A stretch of 64,000 nucleotides of DNA from Cellulomonas sp. KRMCY2 (GCF_000526515.1 NZ_JAGF01000001.1:3224001-3288000); one strand, 5' to 3'. Positions 1 through 11,131 are shown, counted from the first letter of the stretch. A program made the numbers and translations. The notes: generated by a model not told the origin, from the letters alone.

Positions 1-888
1 GGGGCACGGTCCCTGACCGCACCGCTGCACCTCGCCACCGGTGCCGCCACCGACCAGCACGAGCTCACCGACGACGAGATCCGCGAGATGGTCGACCGGG
101 TGAGCGAGTCCGACCACATCGAGGACGACGAGCGCGAGATGTTCAGGTCCGTCCTCGAGCTCGGCGAGACGATCACGAGGGCCGTGATGGTGCCACGCAC
201 CGAGATGATCACGCTGCCCAGCGGGACGCCGCTGCGCAAGGCGCTGTCGCTCTTCCTTCGCTCGGGCTACTCGAGGGTGCCCGTCGTCGGCGAGTCGGTC
301 GACGACCTGATCGGCGTGCTCTACCTCAAGGACGTCGTCCGCCACCGGCACACCGCACCGGAGTCCGACGTCGAGCCGGTCGACGCACTGGTCCGTCCAC
401 CGGTCTTCGTCCCGGAGTCGAAGCCGGTCGACGACCTGCTGCGCGAGATGCAGAAGGGCGCGTTCCACATGGCGATGGTCGTGGACGAGTTCGGCGGGAT
501 CGCCGGGCTCGTCACGATCGAGGACGCGCTCGAGGAGATCGTCGGCGAGCTGACCGACGAGCACGACCACTCGGGCCCCGAGGTCGAGGACCTGGGCGAC
601 GGGACGCTGCGGGTGCCGTCGCGGCTCCCGCTCGACGAGCTCGGCGAGCTCTTCGAGGTCGTGGTCGTCGACGACGACGTCGACACCGTCGGCGGTCTCC
701 TGGCCAAGGTGATCGGCAAGGTCCCGCTCGCCGGGTCGCGCGCGGAGGTCGGCGGGCTCGAGCTCGTCGCCGACCGGGTCGAGGGCCGACGCAAGCAGGT
801 CTCGACCGTCCTGGTACGACGAACGTCCGACCCCGACCGACCCGAGCCGACCCCCCACACGTCGTCCGAACAAGGAGCACACCGATGA
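1..888 (+). CDS. HlyC/CorC-family CBS-domain protein, 5' end cut by window
   Basis: The reading frame is open from base 1, so the N-terminus (normally a membrane DUF21 domain) lies outside the window. The visible part holds the linker ending in the VMVPRTEM motif, a CBS pair (roughly residues 60-185 of the visible frame, with VDEFGGIAGLVTIED in the second CBS) and the C-terminal CorC/HlyC transporter-associated domain. The family is linked to Mg/Co tolerance and membrane ion handling, and in actinobacteria it commonly sits between ybeY and era, as here. The stop overlaps the era start (ATGA), so the two are translationally coupled. Family assignment is firm; the transported ion is not known. 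Confidence 0.9.
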   Translation, partial: GARSLTAPLHLATGAATDQHELTDDEIREMVDRVSESDHIEDDEREMFRSVLELGETITRAVMVPRTEMITLPSGTPLRKALSLFLRSGYSRVPVVGESVDDLIGVLYLKDVVRHRHTAPESDVEPVDALVRPPVFVPESKPVDDLLREMQKGAFHMAMVVDEFGGIAGLVTIEDALEEIVGELTDEHDHSGPEVEDLGDGTLRVPSRLPLDELGELFEVVVVDDDVDTVGGLLAKVIGKVPLAGSRAEVGGLELVADRVEGRRKQVSTVLVRRTSDPDRPEPTPHTSSEQGAHR

Positions 889-1820
889 CCGCCTCGCCGG
901 AACCCTTCCGCTCGGGTTTCGTCTGCGTCGTCGGGCGTCCCAACGCCGGCAAGTCGACGCTGACCAACGCCCTGGTCGGCCAGAAGGTCGCCATCACCTC
1001 GGGCCGGCCGCAGACGACCCGCCACGTCATCCGCGGCATCGTGCACCGGCCGGACGCGCAGCTGGTCCTGGTGGACACCCCCGGCCTGCACCGCCCGCGC
1101 ACCCTGCTGGGCGAGCGTCTCAACGACCTGGTGCGCGGCACGCTCACCGAGGTCGACGTCGTCGTCTTCTGCATGCCGGCCGACCAGCGCGTCGGGCCGG
1201 GGGACCGCTACATCGCCCAACAGCTCTCCGAGCTGGGCCGGGACGGTGAGCGCACGCCGGTCGTCGCGGTCGCGACGAAGTCCGACCTGGTTCCGCGGGG
1301 ACGGCTCGCCGAGCACCTCATGGCCATCGCTGCCCTGGGCGACTGGGCCGACGTCGTCCCGGTCAGTGCTGTCGACGGCTACCAGGTCGACACGCTCATC
1401 GACATCCTCGTCGGCCACCTGTCGCCGGGACCTGCGCTCTACCCGGACGGTGAGCTCACCGACGAGCCGGAGGCCGTGATGGTCGCCGAGCTCGTCCGTG
1501 AGGCCGCGCTCGAAGGTGTGCACGACGAGCTGCCGCACTCGCTCGCCGTCGTCGTGGACGAGATCACCCCGCGTCCTGGCCGCGACGGGTCGGACGGTGA
1601 GCCGCCGTTCCTCGACGTCCGGGTCCAGCTCTTCGTCGAGCGGGACAGCCAGAAGGCCATCGTGATCGGCAAGGGCGGCGCCCGGCTGCGTGACGTCGGG
1701 AGCAAGGCCCGGCAGGGGATCGAGGCGCTGCTCGGTGCACGGGTGTACCTCGATCTGCACGTGAAGGTGGCCAAGGACTGGCAGCGCGACCCCAAGCAGC
1801 TGCGTCGCCTCGGGTTCTGA
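885..1820 (+). CDS. era: GTPase Era
   Basis: 311 aa, normal for the family. Era is a Ras-like GTPase that binds the 3' end of 16S rRNA and helps 30S assembly. Visible motifs: G1 GRPNAGKST near residue 18, G3 DTPGLH near 66, G4 TKSD near 128, then a C-terminal KH RNA-binding domain with the GKGGARLRDVG loop near 260. The ATG start overlaps the upstream stop by four bases and has an AAGGAG ribosome-binding sequence just upstream. A GC-rich gap of under 100 bp follows before the next gene. Confidence 0.97.
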   Translation: MTASPEPFRSGFVCVVGRPNAGKSTLTNALVGQKVAITSGRPQTTRHVIRGIVHRPDAQLVLVDTPGLHRPRTLLGERLNDLVRGTLTEVDVVVFCMPADQRVGPGDRYIAQQLSELGRDGERTPVVAVATKSDLVPRGRLAEHLMAIAALGDWADVVPVSAVDGYQVDTLIDILVGHLSPGPALYPDGELTDEPEAVMVAELVREAALEGVHDELPHSLAVVVDEITPRPGRDGSDGEPPFLDVRVQLFVERDSQKAIVIGKGGARLRDVGSKARQGIEALLGARVYLDLHVKVAKDWQRDPKQLRRLGF

Positions 1821-1894
1821 CCGCGGGGCGGCGCGCGACGCCACCGGCGGAGCGGCGCCCGGGCGGGTTCGACCGTCCGGGCTGCGCCAGTGGC

Positions 1895-1900
1895 TAGACT
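1895..1900 (+). promoter_or_regulatory. -10 box of a leaderless promoter
   Basis: TAGACT lies 6 nt upstream of the GTG at 1907. In actinobacteria a TANNNT box at this distance usually means that transcription starts at the first base of the start codon. It supports GTG 1907 as the start; there is no Shine-Dalgarno sequence. Confidence 0.6.
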
Positions 1901-1906
1901 CCGCCC

Positions 1907-3400
1907 GTGCGCTACCGGATCGTCCTGACCAGCGCCGCAGCCGTGGTCGGTCTCGGCCTGCTGGGCGCGATCTCCGGACCGGGCTGGGATCCGGTGCCGA
2001 TGACCGAGACGATCGACGTCGAGACGCCGGACACGTCGATCGGCGCTGCCGAGCAGACCGACCCGATCGGCACCTACGAGGTCGTGACCTCGATCGTGAC
2101 GGTCGAGCTCGCCGGCGCGCAGATCGAGGCGCGGATCAGTGAGCCGGTCGGTGCCGAGGGGCTCCGGCCCGGCATCGTGTTCGTGCACGGCGCAGGCACG
2201 GGCCGGTACGACACGGCGTTCCTCGCCCAGGCCGAGAGCCTGGCGAGCGCGGGTGTGGTCACGATGGTCCCGAACAAGCGGCTCGACACCTACTCCACGC
2301 GGGACCGCGACTACATCGCGATGGCCAACGACTACCTGCGCAGCGTGATGCTCCTGCGGGGTCTGCCCGGCGTCGACCCCGATCTGGTCGGCGTGTACGG
2401 GGAGAGCGAGGGCGGCTGGATCGTGCCGGTCATGGCGGCGGACAACCCCGCCGTCGGCTTCGTCGTCCTGGTGGCGTCCCCGGTGGTCCCGCCGAGGCAG
2501 CAGGCGGCGTTCGCGGTCGACTCCTACCTGCGCAACATCGGTGTGCCGGTCGAGCTGCTGCGGTCCATCCCGCGCTTCGTCGGCATGGAGTTCCCCGGTG
2601 GTGGGTTCGCCTACGGGATGTTCGACGTCCGGTCCTTCCAGCAGCGCATGCGTCAGCCCGTCCTGGTGGTCTACGGCACGGGTGACGCGGCCATGCCGAC
2701 GGTGCAGGGTGCGCTCCAGGTGGTCGAGGACCTGACCACGGCGGGCAACCCGGACCACACCGTCCGGTACTACGAGGGTGCCGACCACGGGATCAGGGTC
2801 GACCACGTGCTGGTCCCGGAGTTCGCGCGTGACCTGAGTGCGTGGATCCAGGCCCTGCCCGACTCCGGCCACGCCGAGCCACGGGTCGCCGGAGCCGAGC
2901 CCTACCAGCGGTTCGTCGCGGCACCTGTGGAGCGACCACGATGGTTCGCCGAGGGTGACCTGATCGTCGCTGGGCTGGCCGGGTCGATCCTCGCCCTGCT
3001 CGTCGGGCCGGTCCTGTGGCTCGTCCGCCGGGTCAGGGGTCGGCGGGAGGCCAGCCTGGCCGACGACGTCCGCGGCCCGCTGGTCACGATGGCAGCCGGG
3101 TCCCTGCTGACCCTGGTCGCGCTGGTCGCCTACCTGCTCACGGTTGCGAACCTGGCCCAGAACTACCGGACGAACCCGCTCCTGGTGCAGGGTGGCTGGC
3201 TCGGGCTGCGGCTCGCCGGGATCGCGAGCGTCGTGGCCGGCGTCGTGCTGGTGTACCGGATCCTCGACGGCCGGCGGCTCGGCGCGCTCTCGGCCGCCCG
3301 GACCCAGGCCGGCCGGTGGACGCTGGCCGGCGCCGTCGGCGGGTCGGTCGTCCTGCTGTGCGACCTGGCCTACTGGGGTGTGTTCCCGGCGCTCTGGTGA
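1907..3400 (+). CDS. Membrane-anchored alpha/beta-hydrolase
   Basis: 497 aa. A hydrophobic N-terminal segment (residues 4-22) suggests export or anchoring. It is followed by an alpha/beta-hydrolase fold: oxyanion-type VHGAG near 95, nucleophile elbow GESEGG near 166, and the acid/His region with YYEGADHGIRVDH near 290. The C-terminal third (from about residue 350) has roughly four hydrophobic helices, so this is a membrane-bound hydrolase with the catalytic domain probably outside the cell. The substrate cannot be read from the sequence. The gene stands alone with its own leaderless promoter. Confidence 0.75.
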   Translation: MRYRIVLTSAAAVVGLGLLGAISGPGWDPVPMTETIDVETPDTSIGAAEQTDPIGTYEVVTSIVTVELAGAQIEARISEPVGAEGLRPGIVFVHGAGTGRYDTAFLAQAESLASAGVVTMVPNKRLDTYSTRDRDYIAMANDYLRSVMLLRGLPGVDPDLVGVYGESEGGWIVPVMAADNPAVGFVVLVASPVVPPRQQAAFAVDSYLRNIGVPVELLRSIPRFVGMEFPGGGFAYGMFDVRSFQQRMRQPVLVVYGTGDAAMPTVQGALQVVEDLTTAGNPDHTVRYYEGADHGIRVDHVLVPEFARDLSAWIQALPDSGHAEPRVAGAEPYQRFVAAPVERPRWFAEGDLIVAGLAGSILALLVGPVLWLVRRVRGRREASLADDVRGPLVTMAAGSLLTLVALVAYLLTVANLAQNYRTNPLLVQGGWLGLRLAGIASVVAGVVLVYRILDGRRLGALSAARTQAGRWTLAGAVGGSVVLLCDLAYWGVFPALW

Positions 3401-3627
3401 CCCTCGGGGCCAGGGTCGTCGCCCCGGCGTCCACGAGCGCCGTCGTGGCGTGAGCTCGTCGCCGAAGTCACCCGGTCACGGCATCCCACGGACAGCCCCG
3501 TCACCACTACGGTTCGAAGTGGGAGCGTCTGCTGATTCGGCGCAGACCGGGCGGAACCGTCGGACGACCTCCGAAGACGGACATGAGCGGATCGCACCCC
3601 GAGGGTGCAGGAGGAGCAGGTAAGCCG

Positions 3628-4977
3628 ATGAGCGAGCCCCAGAACTACACCGCACAACAGGCCGCGGACCCGACGACACCGGCCGAGGTGCTGGCCGACA
3701 TCGCGGCGCTGCGACCCGATCTCCGCGCCGCCGTCGCCGGCAACCCGTCGGCCTACCCCGGCCTCCTCGAGTGGCTCGGCACCCTCGGTGACCCGACCGT
3801 CGACGTGATGCTGGCGTCCCGCTCCGGCCGGGCCGGCACGGACGCCCAGCAGACAGCCGTCCTGCCGACCACTCCCGCGGCGCCGCCGTGGCAGGGTGGC
3901 CAGCCGTCGGGCACCCCCGCCTTCGGCACCGCCCCGCCGTACGCGGGTTCCCAGACGCCCGGCTACGGTGCCGCGCCCGCACCGACGCCCGGCTACGGTG
4001 CCGCACCCGGATATGCCGGTGCGCAGGCGCCCGGGTACGGGGCAGCACCTGGCGGCCCGCAGGGCCCCGGTCAGTACGGCTTCGCGCCCGCCGGCGCCCC
4101 GGCGCCGGGATCGGGCTCCAAGAAGGCGCTGTGGATCGTCCTCGGCATCGTCGGGGTCCTCGCGCTGCTCGGCATCGCCGGGTTCTTCGTCATCAGAGGC
4201 CTGATCGGCGCTGCCATCCCGAGCGGCGAGTACGGCTCGGACGACGCGCTCGACTCGCTGTACGACAGGTGTGCCGACGAGGACTGGGCGGCGTGCGACC
4301 AGCTGTACATGGAGTCGCCGACCGACTCCGAGTACGAGACGTTCGGCGACACCTGTGGCAACCGCACGGACGGCGGCACCTACTGCGTCGAGGAGTTCGC
4401 CGTGGACGCGCCGGCCGACGAGCCGTCGGCCTACGGGGACGACCCCGCGCTCGACGCCCTGTGGGACGCCTGCGCCGGCGGTGACGGTCAGGCCTGCGAC
4501 GACCTGTACAACCAGTCGCCGTTCGGCTCGGAGTACGAGACGTTCGGCGACACCTGTGGCGGGACGACCGACGGCGGCTCGTTCTGCGCCGAGGACGCCG
4601 GCGTCACCGTGCCGGACGTCAACACGTTCGGTGACGACGCCGAGCTCGACGCGCTGTGGACCGCGTGCGCCGGCGGCGACGGCCAGGCCTGCGACGACCT
4701 GTACTGGAACTCCCCGGGCGGGTCGGAGTACGAGTCCTTCGGTGACACCTGTGGCGGGACCACGGACGGCATCGCCTCCTGTGTGCCCACGACCGTGACC
4801 GGTGCCAACACCTACGGTGACGACCCGGCACTCGACGCCCTGTGGGACGCGTGCGCGGCCGGGGACGGCCAGGCCTGCGACGACCTGTACAGCCAGGCGC
4901 CCGTGGGTTCGGAGTACGAGAGCTTCGGCGACACGTGCGCCGGGACCAAGGACGGTACCGAGTGGTGCGCTCCCTGA
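3628..4977 (+). CDS. LRV-domain membrane protein with four Cys-containing repeats
   Basis: 449 aa from ATG 3628, chosen over an in-frame ATG at 3583 because AGGAGGAG lies just upstream at 3608. Layout: N-terminal variant leucine-rich-repeat domain (ADPTTPAEVLADIAALRPDL, about residues 12-70); a Pro/Gly/Tyr-rich linker with repeated PGYGAAP units (about 95-165); one transmembrane helix (about 170-192); then four repeats of 50-60 residues with a conserved core LDALWDACAGGDGQACDDLY and FGDTCG. The paired cysteines are probably disulfide-bonded outside the cell. The same N-terminal domain, linker and TM plan recurs in the gene at 47278 with a different C-terminus. Function unknown. Confidence 0.8.
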   Translation: MSEPQNYTAQQAADPTTPAEVLADIAALRPDLRAAVAGNPSAYPGLLEWLGTLGDPTVDVMLASRSGRAGTDAQQTAVLPTTPAAPPWQGGQPSGTPAFGTAPPYAGSQTPGYGAAPAPTPGYGAAPGYAGAQAPGYGAAPGGPQGPGQYGFAPAGAPAPGSGSKKALWIVLGIVGVLALLGIAGFFVIRGLIGAAIPSGEYGSDDALDSLYDRCADEDWAACDQLYMESPTDSEYETFGDTCGNRTDGGTYCVEEFAVDAPADEPSAYGDDPALDALWDACAGGDGQACDDLYNQSPFGSEYETFGDTCGGTTDGGSFCAEDAGVTVPDVNTFGDDAELDALWTACAGGDGQACDDLYWNSPGGSEYESFGDTCGGTTDGIASCVPTTVTGANTYGDDPALDALWDACAAGDGQACDDLYSQAPVGSEYESFGDTCAGTKDGTEWCAP

Positions 4978-5020
4978 GCTGAGCCTGCCAGCACGGCTGA
5001 GCCTGTCAGCACGGCACTGA

Positions 5021-5057
5021 ACGTCCCCGGTCCGGCCACCCGCCAGACCGGGGACGT
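5021..5057 (+). terminator. Rho-independent-like hairpin
   Basis: A 12-bp perfect stem (ACGTCCCCGGTC at 5021-5032 with its complement at 5046-5057) and a 13-nt loop, 43 bp after the stop of the Cys-repeat gene and upstream of the leu leader. There is no U-run, which is usual in high-GC actinobacteria. Confidence 0.6.
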
Positions 5058-5100
5058 CGTGCTGTCCGGGCCGGTCTGGGCCTGTCCCGCGATGTCGGGG

Positions 5101-5184
5101 TACAGTGTCGGCGTGCGCGTGACGCTGTCCGGACTCCTTCTTCGTCGCCGCGGTGAGGTCTGACAGACCGGTCCCTCGCCGCGG
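5101..5184 (+). promoter_or_regulatory. leuA leader: leaderless promoter plus attenuator
   Basis: TACAGT at 5101-5106 is a -10 box 6 nt before a GTG that opens a 16-codon leader peptide. The end of the leader ORF (CCGCGGTGAGG, 5147-5157) can pair with CCTCGCCGCGG (5174-5184) through 10 Watson-Crick pairs and one G-T wobble. Between them GGTCTG-A-CAGACC (5157-5169) can form a competing small hairpin. The layout is that of a ribosome-mediated leucine attenuator, but I could not fold the RNA to identify terminator and antiterminator forms. Confidence 0.65.
5113..5163 (+). CDS. leuA leader peptide (16 aa)
   Basis: GTG start, reads MRVTLSGLLLRRRGEV and stops at TGA 5161. Three consecutive leucine codons (CTC CTT CTT at 5134-5142) follow an earlier CTG, and three arginine codons come next. 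Leucine-rich leader peptides before leuA are known in actinobacteria such as Streptomyces and Corynebacterium: stalling on Leu codons when leucyl-tRNA is scarce lets transcription continue into leuA. The -10 box 6 nt before the GTG suggests that the leader mRNA is itself leaderless. Confidence 0.7.
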   Translation: MRVTLSGLLLRRRGEV

Positions 5185-5209
5185 TGGTCGGTGTGCCGGT
5201 CGTCCCTGA

Positions 5210-7045
<1,836 letters not shown>

Positions 7046-7065
7046 ACCACGCCGAGCTGCGCGGC

Positions 7066-7097
7066 GGCGTGCTGCCGACCTCGATCGACGGCACGCC
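7066..7097. terminator. Hairpin between convergent leuA and rsgA
   Basis: GGCGTGC-(TG)-CCG pairs with CGGCACGCC across a 12-nt loop, forming a bulged stem in the 54-bp gap between the two converging stop codons. It probably serves both strands. The bulge lowers confidence. Confidence 0.4.
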
Positions 7098-7099
7098 GC

Positions 7100-8311
7100 T
7101 CAACGGCGCTTGGCGTGGCTGCGCTGAGCGCGCGCGATCTCCTTCCACCGGCCGGCGAGCTCGGCCCGCAGCCGTGCGTCCGTCCGGGCCGCCTGGTGCT
7201 CGGCCTCGCGCATCAGCTTGCGGTAGCTGAGCAGGCGCCGCTGAGGCAGGTCGCCGGACTCGACGGCGGCCAGGACCGCGCACCCCGGCTCGGTCCGGTG
7301 CTCGCAGTCGCTGAACCGGCACCGTGCGGCGAGGTCCTCCACCTCGGGGAAGACGTCGTCGAGCGCGGTCTCGGCTGCGAGCCCGATCGTCCGGAGCCCC
7401 GGTGTGTCCAGGACGGCGCCGCCGTCGGGGCCGAGGTGCAGCTCGCGGGTCACTGTCGTGTGCCGCCCCTTGTGCACGGCGCCGAGGGCTCGGGTCGCCA
7501 TCGGGCCGTCGAGGCCGGGCCCGGCGACCAGGGCGTTGAGCAGGGTGGACTTGCCGACGCCGGAGGCGCCCAGCAGGGCGATGGTGGCGCCGTCGGCCAG
7601 CCAGGCGTGCAGCGGGCCGAGGCCGTGGCCGGTGGGAGCGGACGTGCTCAGCACCTCGACGCCCGGGGCGAGGAGCGTGACCTCGTCGGTCAGTCGGTCG
7701 GGATCGTCGGCCAGGTCCGTCTTGGTCAGGATCACGACGGGTCGCGCACCGGAGGACCAGGCCAGGGCCAGGAGGCGCTCGAGCCGACCGGGATCGAGGT
7801 CGGGAACCATGCCCTCGACGACCGCGGCGATGTCCGCGTTGGCGGCGAGCACCTGGGCGCGCGAGGAGCCGCCGACCTGTGCCCGGACGACCGAGGTGCG
7901 TCGGGGCAGGACGGCTTCGAGGGTCAGGTGGGAAGGGTCGGCCCCGGTGCCGGCAGCCAGGAGAGCCCAGTCGCCCGCGGCCGGGACCGCCGTCGGGTCG
8001 ACGGCGACCGCCCGCTCGAGGGCGGGGCTCCAGGTGGCCGTGACCGTCGCAGGGCCGTCGGGGCCCGGGACCAGGAGGTCGCATGCACCACGGTCGGCGC
8101 GACTGACCCGGCCGAGGGAGCGGTCGGGTGGCGCTGCCGTCGTGCCCTTCGGCAGGCCGAGGAGCTCGGCGAGGCAGGCGGACCAGCGGGTGTCCCAGCC
8201 CAGCCGGAGCAGCGTGGGGTCGGACGGCGTGGGGCCGGCCGGCGGGGCGGCGGAGTGCGGAGATGTGGTGGGAGGCGGAGATGTGGTGGGAGGCAGAGAT
8301 GGTGCGGACAC
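7100..8311 (-). CDS. rsgA: Ribosome small-subunit GTPase RsgA
   Basis: 403 aa including a long disordered Pro/Ser/Thr N-terminus. RsgA (YjeQ/EngC) is a circularly permuted GTPase that checks late 30S maturation. The permutation is visible: G4 TKTDL near residue 195 comes before G1 GASGVGKST near 250 and G3 DTPGLR near 303. An OB-fold region precedes the GTPase, and a zinc-binding C-terminal motif (CRFSDC-EH-x5-GC, near 333-347) follows. Start is GTG at 8311; the first 20 codons contain an 18-bp tandem repeat (8257-8296), so the exact start is uncertain. Confidence 0.93.
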   Translation of the reverse strand: MSAPSLPPTTSPPPTTSPHSAAPPAGPTPSDPTLLRLGWDTRWSACLAELLGLPKGTTAAPPDRSLGRVSRADRGACDLLVPGPDGPATVTATWSPALERAVAVDPTAVPAAGDWALLAAGTGADPSHLTLEAVLPRRTSVVRAQVGGSSRAQVLAANADIAAVVEGMVPDLDPGRLERLLALAWSSGARPVVILTKTDLADDPDRLTDEVTLLAPGVEVLSTSAPTGHGLGPLHAWLADGATIALLGASGVGKSTLLNALVAGPGLDGPMATRALGAVHKGRHTTVTRELHLGPDGGAVLDTPGLRTIGLAAETALDDVFPEVEDLAARCRFSDCEHRTEPGCAVLAAVESGDLPQRRLLSYRKLMREAEHQAARTDARLRAELAGRWKEIARAQRSHAKRR

Positions 8312-8586
8312 GTCAGGACCCTTCGAGGGGCCGCGCCGGTCAGGGGCGCGACGGCGGGGGAGGTGGGGATGGCATGACGACGACAGGGACGGTCATGGTC
8401 GACACCTCCTCGCTGCTCCTCGGCGGTCCCGACGGGGCCCGTGCGTCGGACGCTATCCGCGGTACGGGCGGCCTGTCACGGGCTTTCGCCGACATCCTGG
8501 AGCCGGTCGGCGCAGCTGCGCCGTGGTGCGGCACGGCGCGCACGTCGAGCGGGCGCGCCGGGTGCTCCACCGTCGGACCGACGGGG

Positions 8587-8592
8587 GACAAT
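8587..8592 (+). promoter_or_regulatory. -10 box of leaderless recO promoter
   Basis: GACAAT ends 6 nt before the recO GTG at 8599. The 287-bp gap between the rsgA and recO starts otherwise shows no supported gene; it should hold both divergent promoters. Confidence 0.5.
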
Positions 8593-8598
8593 GGTCCG

Positions 8599-9330
8599 GT
8601 GAGCCTGTACCGCGACGAGGCGATCGTGCTGCGCACCCAGAAGCTGGGTGAGGCCGATCGGATCGTCACCCTGCTGACCCGCCACCACGGTAAGGTGCGC
8701 GCGGTCGGCAAGGGCGTGCGCCGGACCTCCTCGCGGTTCGGCTCGCGCCTCGAGCCGTTCATGGTGATCGACCTGCAGCTGTACACCGGTCGCAGCCTCG
8801 ACATCGTGACCCAGGTCGAGACGCTCGGGCCGTACGGCCGGGCGATCTGTGCGGACTACGCGCTCTACACGGCGGGCACCGCGATGCTGGAGACCGCCGA
8901 CCGCCTGGTCGAGGCCGAGCACGAGCCGTCGGTCCAGCAGTTCCTGCTGCTCACCGCAGCGATCCGGGCCCTGGCCGAGCGGGCCCACAACCCTGGTCTG
9001 CTCCTCGACGCGTACCTGCTGCGCTCGCTGTCGGTCGCGGGTTGGGCACCGTCGTTCACCGACTGCGCCCGGTGCGGGGCACCCGGACCTCAGCGCGCCT
9101 TCGCCGTGGGTTCGGGCGGTGCGGTGTGCGCGACCTGCCGCCCGCCGGGTGCCGCGTCGCCCGCACCCGAGACGTTCATCCTGCTGGCTGCCCTGATCAG
9201 CGGCGACTGGCCGGTGGCGGACGCGAGCCACGAGCGGCACCGCCGGGAGGCGAACGGCCTGGTGGCCGCGTTCCTGCAGTTCCACCTCGAGCGCAGTCTC
9301 CGCTCGCTGCGGATGGTCGAGCGGGTCTGA
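8599..9330 (+). CDS. recO: DNA repair protein RecO
   Basis: 243 aa, normal length. RecO loads RecA at ssDNA gaps together with RecR. The N-terminal OB-fold begins [10 protein letters not shown] and contains [12 protein letters not shown]; the helical middle is followed by a zinc site of two CxxC pairs (CARCG near residue 157 and CATCR near 180). GTG 8599 is chosen because the family begins at this point and a -10 box lies 6 nt upstream; the frame stays open much further 5' without similarity. The stop overlaps the uppS ATG by one base. Confidence 0.95.
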   Translation: MSLYRDEAIVLRTQKLGEADRIVTLLTRHHGKVRAVGKGVRRTSSRFGSRLEPFMVIDLQLYTGRSLDIVTQVETLGPYGRAICADYALYTAGTAMLETADRLVEAEHEPSVQQFLLLTAAIRALAERAHNPGLLLDAYLLRSLSVAGWAPSFTDCARCGAPGPQRAFAVGSGGAVCATCRPPGAASPAPETFILLAALISGDWPVADASHERHRREANGLVAAFLQFHLERSLRSLRMVERV

Positions 9331-10154
9331 TGGCCAAGCCACCGCGCGGCGACCGGAGCAGCAGAGCAGCCCCGGCGCACGTCGTCGTGCCCCCGCCACC
9401 GCACCCGTCGGGGGAGCGGGCGCCGCTGATCCCGCTCGAGTTCGTGCCCCAGCACGTGGCGATCGTGATGGACGGCAACGGGCGCTGGGCCAACGCCCGC
9501 GGCCTGCCGCGCACGGCGGGGCACGCGGCGGGGGAGGCAGCCCTGCTGGACGTCGTCGCGGGCGCGATCGAGGTCGGCGTCAAGCACGTCTCGGCGTACG
9601 CGTTCTCGACCGAGAACTGGAAACGGTCCCCCGAGGAGGTCCGCTTCCTGATGGGCTTCAACCGGGACGTGCTGCGGCGGCGCCGGAACACGATGCACGA
9701 CTGGGGCGTGCGGGTCCGTTGGGCCGGCCGTCGACCGCGGCTGTGGCGATCGGTGATCACCGAGCTCGAGACGGCCGAGGAGCTCACCCGCGGCAATGAC
9801 GTGTGCACCCTGACGATGTGCGTCAACTACGGCGGGCGGGCCGAGATCGCCGACGCCGCGAAGGCGATCGCCCGCGAGGTCGCCGCGGGACGGCTCGACC
9901 CGGAGCGGGTCGACGAGCGCACCGTCGCGCGCTACCTCGACGAGCCGGACCTGCCCGACGTCGACCTGTTCCTGCGGACCTCCGGTGAGCAGCGCACCTC
10001 GAACTTCATGATCTGGCAGGCCGCCTACGCCGAGCTGGTGTTCCTCGACGAGTACTGGCCGGACGTGGACCGTCGTCACCTCTGGCGCGCGGTGGAGACC
10101 TATGCGCGGCGCGACCGCCGGTACGGCGGGGCGGTCGACGTCCCGGGTGCCTGA
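9330..10154 (+). CDS. uppS: Isoprenyl (undecaprenyl/decaprenyl) diphosphate synthase
   Basis: 274 aa. A cis-prenyltransferase making the C50/C55 lipid carrier for cell-wall synthesis. Visible: catalytic Asp in [10 protein letters not shown] near residue 47, FSTENWKRS near 93, and the [11 protein letters not shown](M)xWQ motif near 215 that binds the isopentenyl diphosphate. A 40-residue basic/Pro-rich N-terminal extension precedes the fold. It starts at the ATG overlapping the recO stop, so translation is coupled. Confidence 0.95.
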   Translation: MAKPPRGDRSSRAAPAHVVVPPPPHPSGERAPLIPLEFVPQHVAIVMDGNGRWANARGLPRTAGHAAGEAALLDVVAGAIEVGVKHVSAYAFSTENWKRSPEEVRFLMGFNRDVLRRRRNTMHDWGVRVRWAGRRPRLWRSVITELETAEELTRGNDVCTLTMCVNYGGRAEIADAAKAIAREVAAGRLDPERVDERTVARYLDEPDLPDVDLFLRTSGEQRTSNFMIWQAAYAELVFLDEYWPDVDRRHLWRAVETYARRDRRYGGAVDVPGA

Positions 10155-10204
10155 CCTCCGGGTGCCCGACCTCCGGTTGCCCAGCGCTCGTCGGTGCATC
10201 GCAC

Positions 10205-10210
10205 TAGCGT
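10205..10210 (+). promoter_or_regulatory. -10 box of leaderless promoter
   Basis: TAGCGT lies 7 nt before ATG 10218. It supports that start over an in-frame ATG at 10194. Confidence 0.55.
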
Positions 10211-10217
10211 CGGACGC

Positions 10218-10568
10218 ATGACGATGCGGATCGAGATGGTGACGTTCGACGCACGGTCTCCACGTGCCCTGGCGCAGTGGTGGGCACGCCAGACCGGCGG
10301 TGAGGTGGCCGAGGGCTTCGAGGACGACTTCGTCACGGTGGAAGCGTCTGCCGGTGGGCTGCGCCTCGGCTTCCAGCGGGTCGCGGAGCCCACTCCGGGG
10401 AAGAACCGCATCCACCTCGACCTCGCCGCGCCCGATCGCGAGCTCGAGGTCGAGCGGCTGCTCGGCGATGGCGCCCTCGAGGTCGCCCGGCACGAGACGT
10501 CAGGCTTCGCGTGGGTGGTGCTGTCGGACCCGGAGGGCAACCACTTCTGCGTGTCGCAGCAGCACTAG
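10218..10568 (+). CDS. VOC/glyoxalase-like small protein
   Basis: 116 aa, one vicinal-oxygen-chelate module of the Glyoxalase_6 type: beta-alpha-beta-beta-beta pattern opening MRIEMVTFDARSPRALAQWW and closing with LSDPEGNHFCV, the usual VOC end motif. Such proteins are metal-dependent lyases, dioxygenases or drug-binding proteins; the substrate is not predictable. Isolated gene with its own leaderless promoter. Confidence 0.75.
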   Translation: MTMRIEMVTFDARSPRALAQWWARQTGGEVAEGFEDDFVTVEASAGGLRLGFQRVAEPTPGKNRIHLDLAAPDRELEVERLLGDGALEVARHETSGFAWVVLSDPEGNHFCVSQQH

Positions 10569-10629
10569 GCGGGGCTCCCGGCCGAGGCCCGCAGGCGGCG
10601 GGCGGCAGGCGGCGGGCGGGTCGCCGGCT

Positions 10630-11130
10630 TCAGTGCTGCGCGAGGGCCTCGACCGCGGCGCGTTCCTCGCGGCGACGTCGTGCACGCCGGACCAGGACCG
10701 CCACGGCGACCACGACGAGCACGCAGGTCCCGGCCAGCGCCCAGGGCGAGCGGGCAGCGAGGGCGGCTGCACCGGCGATCGCCGCCATGCCGCCGCCGGC
10801 CCACACGAGTGCCCAGACGAACCAGCCGGGGATCGCCCAGAGGGTGTACCGGAGCCAGCCGAGCCTGAGCAGGCCGGCCGCGGCGTGCACGGCGGTCTGG
10901 AACCCGACCGTCAGGAAGGACAGCGGGATGACGGGCATCCCCCAGCGCTCGATCGATGCCGTGGCGCGGCGGGTCTGCGGTCCGTCGAACCGGTCCGCCC
11001 AACGGCTGCGCAGCACCCCGGCGGCGATCCCGCGACCCGTCCAGTAGGTCGCCTGGGAACGGCACCCCGCGCCGAGGACGAAGGCGAGGTAGACCAGCAG
11101 GAAGGGCCAGCCCGCCATCCACTCCGGCAT
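10630..11130 (-). CDS. Small DedA/VTT-like membrane protein
   Basis: 166 aa with four or five hydrophobic helices and a basic C-terminal tail (RRARRRREERAAVEAL). The middle (ERWGMPVIPLSFLTVGFQTAVHAAAG) resembles the re-entrant/VTT segment of DedA proteins, which act in lipid or ion movement across the membrane, but the protein is shorter than usual. It begins one base after the zur stop and is probably the last gene of the zinc operon. Confidence 0.6.
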   Translation of the reverse strand: MPEWMAGWPFLLVYLAFVLGAGCRSQATYWTGRGIAAGVLRSRWADRFDGPQTRRATASIERWGMPVIPLSFLTVGFQTAVHAAAGLLRLGWLRYTLWAIPGWFVWALVWAGGGMAAIAGAAALAARSPWALAGTCVLVVVAVAVLVRRARRRREERAAVEALAQH

Positions 11131-11131
11131 G

